A stretch of DNA of 64,000 nt from an uncultured Roseobacter sp. (GTDB lineage: Bacteria; Pseudomonadota; Alphaproteobacteria; Rhodobacterales; Rhodobacteraceae): the NCBI RefSeq assembly GCF_947491795.1, contig NZ_CANLKW010000002.1, forward strand, positions 670,001 to 734,000, read 5' to 3'. Below, one piece after another: positions 45,290 through 55,757 of the stretch. The notes under the pieces are model-generated. The model was not told where the DNA came from. It made no database searches and saw only the letters and a program-made list of their open reading frames with translations. The translations under genes were made by a program, and so were the position numbers. How positions within the stretch are numbered: position 1 is the stretch's first letter; every line of letters begins with the position of its first letter.

Positions 45290-45293
45290 GCGC

Positions 45294-46382
45294 ATGGGCG
45301 CCTATATTGTCAGAAGGCTGCTGCTGATCATCCCAACGCTGCTGGGGATCATGCTGATCAACTTTGCCCTGGTGCAGTTCGTGCCTGGTGGGCCGGTTGA
45401 GCAGGCCATTGCCCGCATTCAGGGCGGTGGCGACGTTTTCGAGGGATTTTCAGGAACAAACAACGATGCGGGTGCCGAGGATCTGAGCACAAATGATTCT
45501 CAGTACATCGGTGCGCGGGGTCTGCCGCCGGAGTTCATCGCAGAGCTTGAAGCTGAATTCGGGTTCGACAAACCACCGGTCGAGCGGTTTCTGAACATGA
45601 TCTGGAACTACATGCGGTTCGATTTCGGAGAGAGCTATTTCCGATCAATTTCGGTTATTGATCTGATCAAGGAAAAGCTGCCTGTCTCGATCACGCTCGG
45701 GCTCTGGTCAACGCTGATCGCATATCTGGTGTCTATTCCGCTGGGGATACGCAAGGCTGTGCGGGACGGATCGCGTTTTGATACCTGGACGTCCGGGGCC
45801 ATCATTGCGGCCTATGCGATCCCGGGGTTTCTCTTTGCGATCCTCTTGCTGGTGCTCTTTGCCGGTGGGTCCTACTGGCAGATTTTCCCGCTGCGCGGCC
45901 TGACCAGCGATAACTTTGACGAGTTATCGACGCTGGGCAAGGTCGCCGACTATTTCTGGCACATCACGCTGCCCGTACTGGCCTCAACTATTTCTGCGTT
46001 TGCAACGCTGACGCTGCTGACCAAAAACAGCTTTCTGGATGAGATCAAGAAACACTACGTCATGACCGCCCGCGCTAAAGGACTGTCAGAATCCAGAGTG
46101 CTGTATGGCCATGTGTTCCGCAACGCGATGCTGATCGTTATCGCTGGCTTCCCGGCTGTCTTCATCGGTGTTTTCTTCGGCGGGTCCCTGATCATCGAAA
46201 CGATCTTCAGCCTCGACGGCCTGGGCCGGCTGGGGTTTGAAGCGGCGGTTGCGCGGGACTATCCGATCGTCTTTGGGACACTTTTCATCTTTGGCCTGAT
46301 TGGTCTGATCGTGGGTATCCTGTCTGATCTGATGTATGTGCTTGTTGATCCGCGCATTGATTTTGAGCGGAGAGAAGGCTGA
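45294..46382 (+). CDS. yejB: Peptide ABC transporter permease YejB
   Basis: The 362-residue protein starts [20 protein letters not shown], the usual first helix of DppB-type permeases. It has the large periplasmic loop after helix 1 that marks YejB and the EAA-like loop with [20 protein letters not shown]. Six membrane helices are expected. The gap to yejA is four bases and its last base is the first base of yejE. Confidence 0.94.
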   Translation: MGAYIVRRLLLIIPTLLGIMLINFALVQFVPGGPVEQAIARIQGGGDVFEGFSGTNNDAGAEDLSTNDSQYIGARGLPPEFIAELEAEFGFDKPPVERFLNMIWNYMRFDFGESYFRSISVIDLIKEKLPVSITLGLWSTLIAYLVSIPLGIRKAVRDGSRFDTWTSGAIIAAYAIPGFLFAILLLVLFAGGSYWQIFPLRGLTSDNFDELSTLGKVADYFWHITLPVLASTISAFATLTLLTKNSFLDEIKKHYVMTARAKGLSESRVLYGHVFRNAMLIVIAGFPAVFIGVFFGGSLIIETIFSLDGLGRLGFEAAVARDYPIVFGTLFIFGLIGLIVGILSDLMYVLVDPRIDFERREG

Positions 46383-47488
46383 TGGCATTGTCTCCGCTGA
46401 ACCAGCGCCGCTGGCGCAACTTTACCCGCAACCGGCGGGCTTACTGGTCGCTGTGGATTTTTACAGTGCTGTTTGGATTGTCGCTTTTTGCAGAGTTCAT
46501 TGCCTACGACAAACCGATCCTGGTGCAGTATCGAGGCGAGTACTACACGCCGATATGGCAGTTCTATCCCGAAACAGCCTTTGGCGGGGATTTCCAGACC
46601 GAAGCCGTTTACCGTGATCCTGAGGTGAAATGCCTGATCGCAACAGGCGGGTTGGATCTGTGTTTCGACGACCCCGAGGGCTACATCGAGGATGCAGAAG
46701 ACGGGGTCATTGAGGGCGAAGCCATCGAGAAGGGCTGGGCAATCTGGCCGCTGGTGCCTTACTCATATGACACTGCCGTGGACCGGCCTGGTGCCGCACC
46801 CCTGCCACCAAATGGCGAGAACCTTCTGGGGACCGATGGCACCAAACGTGACGTGCTGGCACGGGTCATCCATGGCTTCCGCCTGTCTATCTTCTTCACC
46901 CTCGTGGTGACGGGGCTGTCCAGTCTGATCGGGATCATTGCGGGGGCCGTACAGGGCTTTTTCGGCGGGAAAACAGACCTTATTTTTCAACGGATCATCG
47001 AGATCTGGTCCTCCACGCCGTCGCTTTATGTCATCATCATCATGTTCGCCATTCTGGGGCGAAGTTTCTGGTTGCTGGTCATATTACTGGTGCTGTTCAG
47101 CTGGACATCTCTGGTGGGCGTGGTGCGCGCCGAGTTCCTGCGCGCGCGCAATCTGGAATACGTCCGCGCGGCCCGTGCGCTGGGTGTCTCTAACGTCACG
47201 ATCATGTTCCGCCATATGCTGCCCAACGCGATGGTCGCGATGCTGACAATGCTCCCGTTCATCATCACCGGCACGATTTCTACACTGGCAATCCTCGACT
47301 TTCTTGGCTTTGGTCTGCCATCATCCGCGCCCAGTCTGGGAGAGCTGACCCTTCAGGCAAAGCAGAACCTCCAGGCGCCCTGGCTTGCGTTCACGGCCTT
47401 TTTCACCTTCGCCATTATGCTGTCGCTGCTGGTGTTCATCTTCGAGGGTATCCGCGATGCCTTTGACCCCAGAAAGACCTTTTCATGA
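46382..47488 (+). CDS. yejE: Peptide ABC transporter permease YejE
   Basis: The 368-residue protein is a DppC-type permease with an N-terminal cytoplasmic NQRRWRNFTRNRRAYWSL segment, a long periplasmic loop (about 45-150) typical of YejE, LLGTDGTKRDVLARVIHG, and the EAA loop AARALGVSNVTIMFRHMLPN. It overlaps yejB by one base and yejF by four bases. Confidence 0.94.
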   Translation: MALSPLNQRRWRNFTRNRRAYWSLWIFTVLFGLSLFAEFIAYDKPILVQYRGEYYTPIWQFYPETAFGGDFQTEAVYRDPEVKCLIATGGLDLCFDDPEGYIEDAEDGVIEGEAIEKGWAIWPLVPYSYDTAVDRPGAAPLPPNGENLLGTDGTKRDVLARVIHGFRLSIFFTLVVTGLSSLIGIIAGAVQGFFGGKTDLIFQRIIEIWSSTPSLYVIIIMFAILGRSFWLLVILLVLFSWTSLVGVVRAEFLRARNLEYVRAARALGVSNVTIMFRHMLPNAMVAMLTMLPFIITGTISTLAILDFLGFGLPSSAPSLGELTLQAKQNLQAPWLAFTAFFTFAIMLSLLVFIFEGIRDAFDPRKTFS

Positions 47489-49065
47489 GTGCGCTGCTGG
47501 AGGTGAAAGACCTGCGCGTCGGGTTCCGTCAGGACGGCCAGATCACCGAGGCCGTCAAAGGTGTGAGCTTTGCGGTAGAGCGTGGTGAGACCGTAGCACT
47601 GGTAGGTGAATCCGGCTCCGGAAAGTCGGTGTCTGCTCTGTCTACCGTGTCCCTGCTGGGGGACAGTGCGCAGGTGTCTGGCTCCGTGACCTATGACGGG
47701 CAGCAGATGATCGGCGCGGATGAAGCGCTGCTGCGCAAGGTACGTGGCAACGATATCAGCTTTATCTTTCAGGAGCCGATGACATCGCTCAATCCGCTGC
47801 ACACGATCGAGAAACAACTCAGCGAAAGCATCGCCCTTCACCAGGGGCTGGCCGGTGCCGGGGCACGCGCGCGCATTCTTGAGCTGCTCGATCAGGTTGG
47901 TATCCAAGACGCCGAAACGCGTCTGACAAGCTATCCGCATCAACTCTCCGGCGGGCAGCGTCAGCGTGTGATGATTGCGATGGCACTTGCCAACAAGCCC
48001 GACGTGCTGATCGCAGATGAACCGACGACCGCCCTTGATGTTACGATCCAGGCGCAGATTCTGGATCTGCTCAAAGACCTCAAAGACAGGCTCGGCATGG
48101 GGCTTTTGTTCATTACGCATGATCTTGGGATTGTTCGGCGGATCGCCGACAGGGTCTGTGTCATGCAATACGGCGAGATCGTTGAAACCGGCCCCACGTC
48201 TGAAATATTTGATGCCCCCAGCCACCCATATACCAAAAAGCTGCTCAGCGCAGAGCCATCAGGGGCCCCGGCACCAGTACCGGATAACGCGGAGGTTATT
48301 GCGCAGACCGACAAGCTTAAAGTCTGGTTCCCGATCCAGGCAGGTCTGCTGCGCCGGACGGTTGGCCATGTAAAGGCTGTCAACGATGCCAGTCTGACGG
48401 TGCGCGCAGGCGAAACCATCGGCATCGTCGGGGAAAGCGGGTCCGGCAAAACAACCACCGCGCTTGCTATCATGCGTCTGATTTCCTCCGAAGGAGACAT
48501 CATCTTTGACGGGCAGGACGTGCGCAAATGGTCAACACGCCAGCTGCGCAGTCTGCGCAAGGATCTGCAGATCGTATTCCAGGACCCGTTCGGCTCTCTC
48601 AGCCCACGAATGACCTGTGCTCAGATCATTTCAGAGGGTCTGTCCATTCACAACGTCGATCCGGACCGGGCCCCACGCGACCTGGTGCGGGAAGTCATGA
48701 CCGAAGTTGGGCTGGACCCCGAAACCATGGATCGGTATCCGCATGAATTTTCCGGTGGTCAGAGGCAGCGTATTGCCATCGCGCGGGCGATGGTACTGCG
48801 ACCGAAACTGCTGGTTCTGGACGAGCCGACTTCCGCGCTGGATATGACAGTTCAGGTGCAGATTGTGGATTTGTTGCGGCAACTGCAGCAACGCTATGGA
48901 CTGGCCTATATCTTCATCAGCCACGATCTTCGGGTTGTGCGCGCGATGTCCCATCAGGTGATGGTGATGAAACGCGGGGATGTTGTCGAGGCGGGCCCGG
49001 TTGACCGGATATTTGACGCGCCCGAGCATGAATATACCCGCACACTCCTGAACGCCGCGACCTGA
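47485..49065 (+). CDS. yejF: Peptide ABC transporter ATPase YejF, two ABC domains
   Basis: The 526-residue protein contains two full ABC ATPase domains. Domain 1 has Walker A GESGSGKSV and signature LSGGQRQRVMIAMAL; domain 2 has GESGSGKTT and FSGGQRQRIAIARAM with DEPTSALDMT. The fused arrangement is normal for YejF. It powers the YejBE channel. The gene ends five bases from the convergent hemN. Confidence 0.95.
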   Translation: MSALLEVKDLRVGFRQDGQITEAVKGVSFAVERGETVALVGESGSGKSVSALSTVSLLGDSAQVSGSVTYDGQQMIGADEALLRKVRGNDISFIFQEPMTSLNPLHTIEKQLSESIALHQGLAGAGARARILELLDQVGIQDAETRLTSYPHQLSGGQRQRVMIAMALANKPDVLIADEPTTALDVTIQAQILDLLKDLKDRLGMGLLFITHDLGIVRRIADRVCVMQYGEIVETGPTSEIFDAPSHPYTKKLLSAEPSGAPAPVPDNAEVIAQTDKLKVWFPIQAGLLRRTVGHVKAVNDASLTVRAGETIGIVGESGSGKTTTALAIMRLISSEGDIIFDGQDVRKWSTRQLRSLRKDLQIVFQDPFGSLSPRMTCAQIISEGLSIHNVDPDRAPRDLVREVMTEVGLDPETMDRYPHEFSGGQRQRIAIARAMVLRPKLLVLDEPTSALDMTVQVQIVDLLRQLQQRYGLAYIFISHDLRVVRAMSHQVMVMKRGDVVEAGPVDRIFDAPEHEYTRTLLNAAT

Positions 49066-49069
49066 TCCG

Positions 49070-50425
49070 TCAGATCGCCGAGGCGTGCGCCTGCTGGGAA
49101 ACCTGATAGGCGTCAAAGTGCCTGGCGATGATGCGGGTAAGCGGGCGTGCGCCTTCTACAATTCGAAGGCCGCTTTCTGACCGTTTTACCGTATCGCCGA
49201 ACGCGTGGGCTGCACTGTCCAGCAGGGTGCCGGCAAGCTTGCTCAGGTCAGGGAATGAATTTTCCAGCTCCCCGCTGCGCACTTCAAAATCGCACATCAA
49301 TGCCTCTATGATGCGTGCGCGCAGCCTGTCCTCGTCTGTAAACATGTGGCCCCGCACGGTGCTGAAGTGACCCGCCCGGATTGAGGCCGTATGCGAAGAG
49401 GTTGCAGGCTGGTTCTGCGTGTAACCCTGAGGGAATCTCGAAATGGCAGAGGCACCCAGGCCCACCAGCGTTTCCGCCGGCTCGTCCGTGTATCCCTGGA
49501 AATTGCGCCGCAGAGTGCCGTTGCGCGCAGCAATCGCCAGGGTGTCATCGGGAAGTGCAAAATGATCAATGCCAATCTGTCTGTATCCGTCCCATTCGAA
49601 AAGCTGGCGGGCTGTGTCAAAGAGTGCAAGACGTTCTTTCGGTGCCGGCAGCGCGTCTGATGGGATCAGGGACTGGCGACGTGCCATCCATGGAACATGC
49701 GCATAGCCATAAAGCGCGACGCGGTCCGGGCTGAGCGTCAGGAGGCTCTGTACAGTTGCTGCGATGCGCGCGCGGTCCTGGTGTGGCAATCCAAACAGGA
49801 TATCGGCATTCAGAGAGCGGATACCCGCAGCGCGCAGCATGTCAGCTGCGTCACGCGTTGCTTCAAATCCCTGTATCCTGCCGATCGTACGTTGCACATC
49901 GCCATCGAAATCCTGAACGCCGATCGACGCCCTGTTCATGCCCGCGCGGGCCAGGGAATCTACCCGTTGCTGATCAATCTCGTTCGGGTCCACCTCAACA
50001 GAGAATTCGGCCCCCGGCGAAAAGGGGGCGACCTGTGCGATTCGCTCCGCGAGCCCGGTAATCATGGACGGGCTCAGCAGAGTGGGCGTTCCGCCACCCC
50101 AGTGCATGCGACTGAGTGTAACACCCTCCGGCAGATGGCGGGCAAGCAGATCAAGCTCAGCTGCCAGCGTTTTCAGATATGCGGCGACAGGTCCGTCTTT
50201 GCGGGTGCCCTGCGTCCGGCAGGCGCAAAACCAGCAAAGTCTGCGGCAAAAGGGGATATGCAGGTAGAGAGAGATGCCGGATCCGGGCCTGATCTGAGAC
50301 AGCCAGTTGGCCATTTGATCCGGCCCCACAGCCGCTGAAAACCGGGGTGCCGTAGGGTAACTGGTGTACCGGGGAACGCGGGCATCGAAAAGTCCAAGCT
50401 TTTCCATCTGTGAGTTCATATGCAT
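49070..50425 (-). CDS. hemN: Oxygen-independent coproporphyrinogen III dehydrogenase
   Basis: The 451-residue protein is a radical SAM enzyme with the iron-sulfur motif Cx3Cx2C in IPFCRRLCWFC, HWGGGTPTLL and the HemN C-terminal domain. It makes protoporphyrinogen IX without oxygen. Three ATG codons lie close together at the start (50425, 50419, 50407); GGGTG precedes the first. An FNR box lies between it and fnrL, centred 41-42 bp before 50425, which fits activation when oxygen is low. Confidence 0.94.
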   Translation of the reverse strand: MHMNSQMEKLGLFDARVPRYTSYPTAPRFSAAVGPDQMANWLSQIRPGSGISLYLHIPFCRRLCWFCACRTQGTRKDGPVAAYLKTLAAELDLLARHLPEGVTLSRMHWGGGTPTLLSPSMITGLAERIAQVAPFSPGAEFSVEVDPNEIDQQRVDSLARAGMNRASIGVQDFDGDVQRTIGRIQGFEATRDAADMLRAAGIRSLNADILFGLPHQDRARIAATVQSLLTLSPDRVALYGYAHVPWMARRQSLIPSDALPAPKERLALFDTARQLFEWDGYRQIGIDHFALPDDTLAIAARNGTLRRNFQGYTDEPAETLVGLGASAISRFPQGYTQNQPATSSHTASIRAGHFSTVRGHMFTDEDRLRARIIEALMCDFEVRSGELENSFPDLSKLAGTLLDSAAHAFGDTVKRSESGLRIVEGARPLTRIIARHFDAYQVSQQAHASAI

Positions 50426-50459
50426 ACTGCACCCATAGGGTGTATTGTGTCAGTTCGCC

Positions 50460-50473
50460 TTGACACAGATCAA
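50460..50473. promoter_or_regulatory. FNR box between hemN and fnrL
   Basis: TTGAC-ACAG-ATCAA differs from the ideal TTGAT-N4-ATCAA by one base. It ends 15 bp before the fnrL start codon, where binding would more likely repress fnrL than activate it, and it is well placed to activate hemN on the other side. Confidence 0.85.
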
Positions 50474-50488
50474 AACGGGAGCCTTTCG

Positions 50489-51232
50489 ATGACGCAGATG
50501 ACTGCGCCGGATTTCAAGGAGTGCAGTGATTGTCCGATACGGCATCGCGCGGTCTGCGCGCGGTGCGAAGCGGATGAGCTGGCGCGGCTGGAAGAGATCA
50601 AATACTACCGCAGTTTCAGCGCCGGGCAGACAATCATCTGGGCCGGTGACCAGATGCAGTTTGTGGCCTCTGTGGTGTCGGGTGTGGCGACACTGACGCA
50701 AACGATGGAGGACGGCCGCCGTCAGATGGTGGGTCTGCTTTTGCCTTCTGATTTCGTCGGCCGGCCCCGGCGTGAAAGGGCCAGCTATACAGTGACCGCC
50801 GCAAGCGATGTGGTCATGTGTTGTTTCCGCAGAAAACCGTTTGAACAGCTGATTGATACAACGCCGCATATTGCCCACCGCCTGCTGGAAATGACGCTGG
50901 ATGAACTGGATGCAGCGCGGGAATGGATGCTGGTTCTGGGACGTAAAAACGCCCGCGAAAAGATTGCCAGCCTGCTGGCGATCATCGCGCGTCGCATTGC
51001 AGATCTCGATGACACCACAGACTACGAAGGTATCTCCTTTGATCTGATGCTGACACGTGAGGCGATGTCCGACTACCTGGGTCTGACACTGGAGACAGTC
51101 AGCCGCCAGATGTCCGCGCTGAAGAAAGATGGTGTGATCATTCTGGATGGCAAACGGCAGATCATCGTGCCCGATATGAGCCGTTTGCTTGAAGAGGCCG
51201 GAGACGACAGCGACGGTGGTCTGGTAGACTGA
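50489..51232 (+). CDS. fnrL: FnrL, oxygen-responsive Crp/Fnr regulator
   Basis: The 247-residue protein has the N-terminal Cys cluster C12, C15, C23 (and C26) and further Cys at 111-112 that can hold an oxygen-labile 4Fe-4S cluster, a cyclic-nucleotide-binding-like domain, and a helix-turn-helix with MSDYLGLTLETVSRQMSALK, where the E and SR residues match FNR-type recognition. The start has GGGAG upstream. In Rhodobacterales FnrL activates genes for microaerobic life, including ccoNOQP and hemN, both neighbours here. Confidence 0.94.
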   Translation: MTQMTAPDFKECSDCPIRHRAVCARCEADELARLEEIKYYRSFSAGQTIIWAGDQMQFVASVVSGVATLTQTMEDGRRQMVGLLLPSDFVGRPRRERASYTVTAASDVVMCCFRRKPFEQLIDTTPHIAHRLLEMTLDELDAAREWMLVLGRKNAREKIASLLAIIARRIADLDDTTDYEGISFDLMLTREAMSDYLGLTLETVSRQMSALKKDGVIILDGKRQIIVPDMSRLLEEAGDDSDGGLVD

Positions 51233-51256
51233 CCACCGCCCGCGCCGCACTTTTTG

Positions 51257-52096
51257 TCAATGCATCATCAGCACCGGTACCCTGGCGTTTTCCAGCATGT
51301 AACGGGTAGCCCCCCCGAGAACTGCTTCGCGAAAACGCGAGTGTCCGTAACCGCCCATGACCAGCAACCCCGCGCCGGTTTCAAGAGCGTGCTGTGCCAG
51401 ACGGTCGCTGACTTTGCCGCCGCTGCGGGACATGATCTGTATGTCACAATGCACTCCGTGGCGCGAAAGCCAGGTTGCCAGTGCGCCACCCGGATCGGAA
51501 CGGTCCGTTCCATGCGCCGGCGGGTCGATGATCGCGATATGGACACTGGCAGCGGACTGCAGAACCGGCAGTGCTGCCCTGATGGCACGCAGGGCCTCGG
51601 GGCTTTCATTCCAGGCGATCATCACAGTTTCAGGGGTGGCAGGCGCTGTCGCTTTTGGGGGCACAACGCAGACCGGGCAGTGCGCATCGATAAGCAGTGC
51701 TTCCAGTACAGCACTGTCCTCGGATTGTACGTCTTCTCCGTAGGGCAGCGGCAATACAGCCATATCCGCAAAACGACCTGCATGCACAACGGCCCGGCCA
51801 GCGTCGCCAGCCATTGAAACGGCGTCAGAAATATCCCAGCGTACACCTGAGTTTTCCAGCACGGGCCGTGCAGCGCTCTGGATTTTTTCTGCCTTTTCGT
51901 GCGCCTGCTCAATTGCCGCATGCATCACCGTCGCGTTGACCCCCAACTGGTATTCTGCGGCGTGGGACCGGTCGAGGCCGAGGCATATCACCTCGAGGTG
52001 GGCGTCATATCCACGTGCAAGAACGATCGCATCCTCAAGCGCTGATGCTTCGATCCGGGGCGAAGTGAGAACTGTCAGAAGTGTTTTGAAAGCCAT
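51257..52096 (-). CDS. Universal stress protein, tandem UspA domains
   Basis: The 279-residue protein starts MAFKTLLTVLTSP and has two Usp-type halves. The C-terminal half carries the ATP-binding motif GGYGHSRFREAVLGGAT and ends VPVLMMH; the N-terminal half is less conserved. AAGGAT precedes the ATG at 52096. It is divergent from ccoN and shares a perfect FNR box, so it is probably induced at low oxygen. The molecular role of such proteins is not settled. Confidence 0.9.
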   Translation of the reverse strand: MAFKTLLTVLTSPRIEASALEDAIVLARGYDAHLEVICLGLDRSHAAEYQLGVNATVMHAAIEQAHEKAEKIQSAARPVLENSGVRWDISDAVSMAGDAGRAVVHAGRFADMAVLPLPYGEDVQSEDSAVLEALLIDAHCPVCVVPPKATAPATPETVMIAWNESPEALRAIRAALPVLQSAASVHIAIIDPPAHGTDRSDPGGALATWLSRHGVHCDIQIMSRSGGKVSDRLAQHALETGAGLLVMGGYGHSRFREAVLGGATRYMLENARVPVLMMH

Positions 52097-52188
52097 TGCG
52101 ACATCCTTTCGATGCAGGCGGAGGCCGATTGTCAGCTTCCGCATCATTTATTGACGACGCACGCTAGCACGCAATTTCAAAGCACTTC

Positions 52189-52202
52189 TTGATGCAGATC
52201 AA
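52189..52202. promoter_or_regulatory. Perfect FNR box between usp and ccoN
   Basis: TTGAT-GCAG-ATCAA matches the FNR consensus fully. Toward ccoN, a class II position (centre at -41.5) would put the transcript start near 52237, with CACTAA at 52225-52230 as the -10. Toward usp the same spacing gives a start near 52154 with TAGCGT (minus strand, 52161-52166). One site may thus drive both genes. Confidence 0.9.
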
Positions 52203-52303
52203 AGCACCGCACTGCGCCGGCTGGCACTAAGGTGGCACAAGTATTTTCAGCGGACCTGCCAGGTGCGGCGGTCCGGTGTGCCAGATGGAAGGAAACCGGA
52301 GAA

Positions 52304-53917
52304 ATGGAAACCGGAACAACTGACTACCTGAAGCTGGTGGTTCTGGGTCTCGTGACGCTGTTTGCAATGGTTGCAGCCAGCTATGCATGGGATCTGGCCT
52401 ATCAGCTTCACATGGTAATTTTCATGGTGATCGGGGCAGGGCTTTTCCTGGTGACTGTGCGTGGGATTGATGAACCAAAAGCGGCCATACCGCAGAACGA
52501 GTACTTCGACTCGGTTGTGCGCGCAGGTGTCATTGCCACGGCGTTCTGGGGGGTCGTTGGCTTTCTCGTTGGCGTCGTTATCGCGTTCCAGTTGGCCTAT
52601 CCCGGGCTCAACTTTGAATGGGCTGACGGCTACGCCAATTTCGGAAGGCTGCGGCCGCTGCACACATCGGCAGTAATTTTTGCCTTTGGTGGCAACGCGC
52701 TGATCGCGACTTCTTTTTTCGTGGTCCAGCGGACCTCCGCGGCGCGGCTCTGGGGGGGCAACCTGGGCTGGTTCGTCTTCTGGGGGTACCAGCTCTTTAT
52801 TGTTCTGGCGGCGACCGGGTATGTTCTGGGCGGCACGCAGTCAAAGGAATATGCCGAGCCTGAATGGTACGTTGATATCTGGCTGACCATCGTCTGGGTC
52901 GCCTATCTCGCCTGTTTCCTCGGAACGATCGTGAAACGCCGCGAGCCGCATATCTATGTGGCCAACTGGTTCTTCCTTGCGTTTATCGTCACTGTGGCGC
53001 TGCTGCACATTATGAACAACCTCTCGGTCCCTGTCTCCATCTGGGGCAGCAAATCGGTACAGGTTTTCTCAGGTGTTCAGGATGCGATGGTCCAGTGGTG
53101 GTATGGCCACAACGCCGTCGGCTTTTTTCTGACGGCGGGTTTTCTGGGCATGATGTATTATTTCATTCCCAAACAGGCCGAGCGCCCGGTGTTCAGCTAC
53201 AAACTCTCGATCATCCACTTCTGGGCGCTGATCTTTCTGTATATCTGGGCGGGGCCGCACCATCTGCACTACACAGCTCTGCCGGACTGGGCCTCAACCC
53301 TCGGTATGGTCTTCTCGATCATTCTGTGGATGCCCAGCTGGGGCGGTATGATCAATGGCCTGATGACGCTCCAGGGCGCATGGGACAAGCTGCGCACCGA
53401 TCCGGTACTGCGGATGATGGTCACCAGCCTTGCCTTTTACGGCATGTCGACGTTCGAGGGGCCGATGATGTCGATCCGCTCGGTCAACTCGCTCAGCCAC
53501 TATACCGACTGGACCATCGGGCACGTGCATTCGGGTGCACTGGGATGGAACGGTCTGGTCACATTCGGCGCACTTTACTACCTGGTGCCGGTCTTGTGGA
53601 AACGCGAACGGCTCTACAGCCTGCAACTGGTCAGCTGGCACTTCTGGCTCGCGACAATCGGTATCGTGCTCTACGCCGCATCCATGTGGGTGACCGGTAT
53701 TATGGAAGGTCTGATGTGGCGAGAAGTCGACGCAAACGGCTTTCTGGTGAACAGCTTTGCCGACACCGTGAGCGCAAAGTTCCCGATGTATGTGGTGCGG
53801 GGCTTGGGTGGGGTAATGTTCCTCTCGGGCGCGCTGATCATGTGCTACAACCTCTGGATGACTGTGAGAGCCGCGCCCGCCAAAGACGCGCTGCCCACAG
53901 CCGTTCCAGCCGAATAA
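52304..53917 (+). CDS. ccoN: cbb3-type cytochrome c oxidase subunit I
   Basis: The 537-residue protein is the haem-copper catalytic subunit with about 12 membrane helices. Metal ligands are visible in [17 protein letters not shown] (low-spin haem His), [24 protein letters not shown] (copper His pair) and [12 protein letters not shown]. It reduces oxygen to water with high affinity and pumps protons. The start [10 protein letters not shown] has CCGGAGAA upstream; a GTG 24 codons earlier is less likely. Confidence 0.97.
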   Translation: METGTTDYLKLVVLGLVTLFAMVAASYAWDLAYQLHMVIFMVIGAGLFLVTVRGIDEPKAAIPQNEYFDSVVRAGVIATAFWGVVGFLVGVVIAFQLAYPGLNFEWADGYANFGRLRPLHTSAVIFAFGGNALIATSFFVVQRTSAARLWGGNLGWFVFWGYQLFIVLAATGYVLGGTQSKEYAEPEWYVDIWLTIVWVAYLACFLGTIVKRREPHIYVANWFFLAFIVTVALLHIMNNLSVPVSIWGSKSVQVFSGVQDAMVQWWYGHNAVGFFLTAGFLGMMYYFIPKQAERPVFSYKLSIIHFWALIFLYIWAGPHHLHYTALPDWASTLGMVFSIILWMPSWGGMINGLMTLQGAWDKLRTDPVLRMMVTSLAFYGMSTFEGPMMSIRSVNSLSHYTDWTIGHVHSGALGWNGLVTFGALYYLVPVLWKRERLYSLQLVSWHFWLATIGIVLYAASMWVTGIMEGLMWREVDANGFLVNSFADTVSAKFPMYVVRGLGGVMFLSGALIMCYNLWMTVRAAPAKDALPTAVPAE

Positions 53918-53929
53918 GGGGGGAGCAAA

Positions 53930-54655
53930 ATGTCGATCCTTACCAAACACAAGTTCATCGAAACCAATGCAACCCTGCTTCTGGTGCTCAGCTTTCTGGT
54001 GGTCTCGGTCGGGGGGCTGGTGCAGATCGTGCCGCTTTTCTATCTGGAAAACACCATCGAGAAAGTTGAGGGCATGCGTCCTTACTCTCCGCTGGAGCTG
54101 ACGGGGCGTGACATCTACATCCGCGAAGGATGCTATGTCTGCCACAGCCAGATGATCCGCCCCATGCGGGACGAGGTCGAACGCTACGGCCATTACTCTC
54201 TTGCGGCAGAGTCGATGTATGACCATCCGTTCCAGTGGGGCTCCAAGCGGACAGGGCCGGATCTGGCGCGTGTCGGTGGCCGGTATTCGGACGACTGGCA
54301 CCTCGTGCACCTGCGCAACCCGCAGTCTGTCGTTCCGGAATCCATCATGCCGAAGTATGCGTTCCTCGAAGAAAAGCTGATCGAGCCCGAACACATCGAG
54401 GATCTGCTGGCCACACATGCTTTTGTTGGTGTGCCCTATACCGATGAAATGATCGAAGCGGCAGCTGCAGATTTCCGCGCCCAGGCGGATCCTGACAGCG
54501 ACTACGACGACATGCTCGAACGCTACCCGGGTGCGCAGGTGCGCAACTTTGACGGGCAGCCCGGCATCTCGGAGGCGGACGCGATGATCGCCTATCTGCA
54601 GATGCTGGGCACGCTGGTCGATTTCTCGACCTTCACCCCTGATGCCAGCCGCTGA
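53930..54655 (+). CDS. ccoO: cbb3-type cytochrome c oxidase subunit II
   Basis: The 241-residue protein has one N-terminal membrane anchor ([19 protein letters not shown]) and a monohaem cytochrome c domain with CYVCHSQM. Length and layout fit CcoO. It passes electrons from CcoP to CcoN. It follows ccoN by 12 bp. Confidence 0.97.
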   Translation: MSILTKHKFIETNATLLLVLSFLVVSVGGLVQIVPLFYLENTIEKVEGMRPYSPLELTGRDIYIREGCYVCHSQMIRPMRDEVERYGHYSLAAESMYDHPFQWGSKRTGPDLARVGGRYSDDWHLVHLRNPQSVVPESIMPKYAFLEEKLIEPEHIEDLLATHAFVGVPYTDEMIEAAAADFRAQADPDSDYDDMLERYPGAQVRNFDGQPGISEADAMIAYLQMLGTLVDFSTFTPDASR

Positions 54656-54666
54656 GGAGACGAATT

Positions 54667-54852
54667 ATGGAAACCTATTCACTCCTGCGCGAATTCGCCG
54701 ACAGCTGGATGCTTTTGCTGCTCTTCACGGTGTTTGTCGGCATGGCTTTCTGGGTGTTCCGCCCGGGCAGCCGCCCGCTGCACCGCGACACTGCAAACAT
54801 GATTTTCCGAAATGACGAACGACCCGCTCCGGCTGAGGAGGCAGAGAAATGA
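54667..54852 (+). CDS. ccoQ: cbb3-type cytochrome c oxidase subunit CcoQ
   Basis: The 61-residue protein has one membrane helix ([16 protein letters not shown]) followed by the [17 protein letters not shown] segment typical of CcoQ. It stabilises the oxidase complex. It overlaps ccoP by four bases. Confidence 0.94.
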   Translation: METYSLLREFADSWMLLLLFTVFVGMAFWVFRPGSRPLHRDTANMIFRNDERPAPAEEAEK

Positions 54853-55715
54853 CCAAAGTACCCCCGAAACAAGAGGGCGATCCTGATACCACCGGCCACA
54901 GCTGGGACGGTATCGAGGAATTTGACAACCCGATGCCGCGCTGGTGGCTGTGGACATTCTACATCACCATCATCTGGGGGGTGGCCTATACAATCGCCTA
55001 TCCGGCCTGGCCTCTGGTGTCGTCCGCAACGACCGGGATGCTCGGATACGCCACACGCGGCGAAGTCGCTGCCGAAATTGCGGCAGCCGAGGCAGCAAAC
55101 GGACCCATCAATGCCCGTCTGGCCGCTTCAGAACTGACCGAAGTCGCGGCTGATGCGGATCTGAACGGGTATGCCGTTTCCGCGGGTGCTGCTGTCTACA
55201 GAACCTGGTGCACGCAGTGTCACGGGTCCGGTGCTGGCGGTGCTGTCGGCTATCCGAACCTTCTGGACAACGACTGGCTGTGGGGCGGGGATATTGAAAA
55301 CATCTACCTAACCGTCGCGCATGGCATCCGGAATGAAGAGGACGATGACGCGCGGTATTCCGAGATGCCGGCATTCGGCGATATCCTCGAAGAAGAGGAA
55401 ATCGCGCAGGTTGCAGGCTATGTGATGCAACTTTCCGGGGGCACACCACCCGACGCAGAAGCGGCAGCCGCCGGGGCAGAGCTCTATGCTGATAACTGCA
55501 GCTCCTGTCATGGCGAGGCAGGCCTGGGGAACCGCGATCTGGGTGCGCCGAACCTGGCGGACGCGATCTGGCTTTATGGCGGCGACTATGACACCCTGGT
55601 CGAGACTGTGACCTGGAGTCGCTATGGCGTTATGCCACCCTGGACCCAGCGTCTTTCTGAGGCAGAAATAAGGGCAGTGTCACTTTATGTGCACCAGCTG
55701 GGTGGCGGGGAATAG
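54849..55715 (+). CDS. ccoP: cbb3-type cytochrome c oxidase subunit III, dihaem
   Basis: The 288-residue protein has the conserved N-terminus with [15 protein letters not shown], one membrane helix and two cytochrome c domains with CTQCHGSG and CSSCHGEA. It receives electrons from soluble or membrane cytochrome c. Its four-base overlap with ccoQ implies coupling. Confidence 0.97.
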   Translation: MTKVPPKQEGDPDTTGHSWDGIEEFDNPMPRWWLWTFYITIIWGVAYTIAYPAWPLVSSATTGMLGYATRGEVAAEIAAAEAANGPINARLAASELTEVAADADLNGYAVSAGAAVYRTWCTQCHGSGAGGAVGYPNLLDNDWLWGGDIENIYLTVAHGIRNEEDDDARYSEMPAFGDILEEEEIAQVAGYVMQLSGGTPPDAEAAAAGAELYADNCSSCHGEAGLGNRDLGAPNLADAIWLYGGDYDTLVETVTWSRYGVMPPWTQRLSEAEIRAVSLYVHQLGGGE

Positions 55716-55757
55716 CCCGTGCCCGGCGGCCATGACCCGAGCCTCAAAGGATAATCC

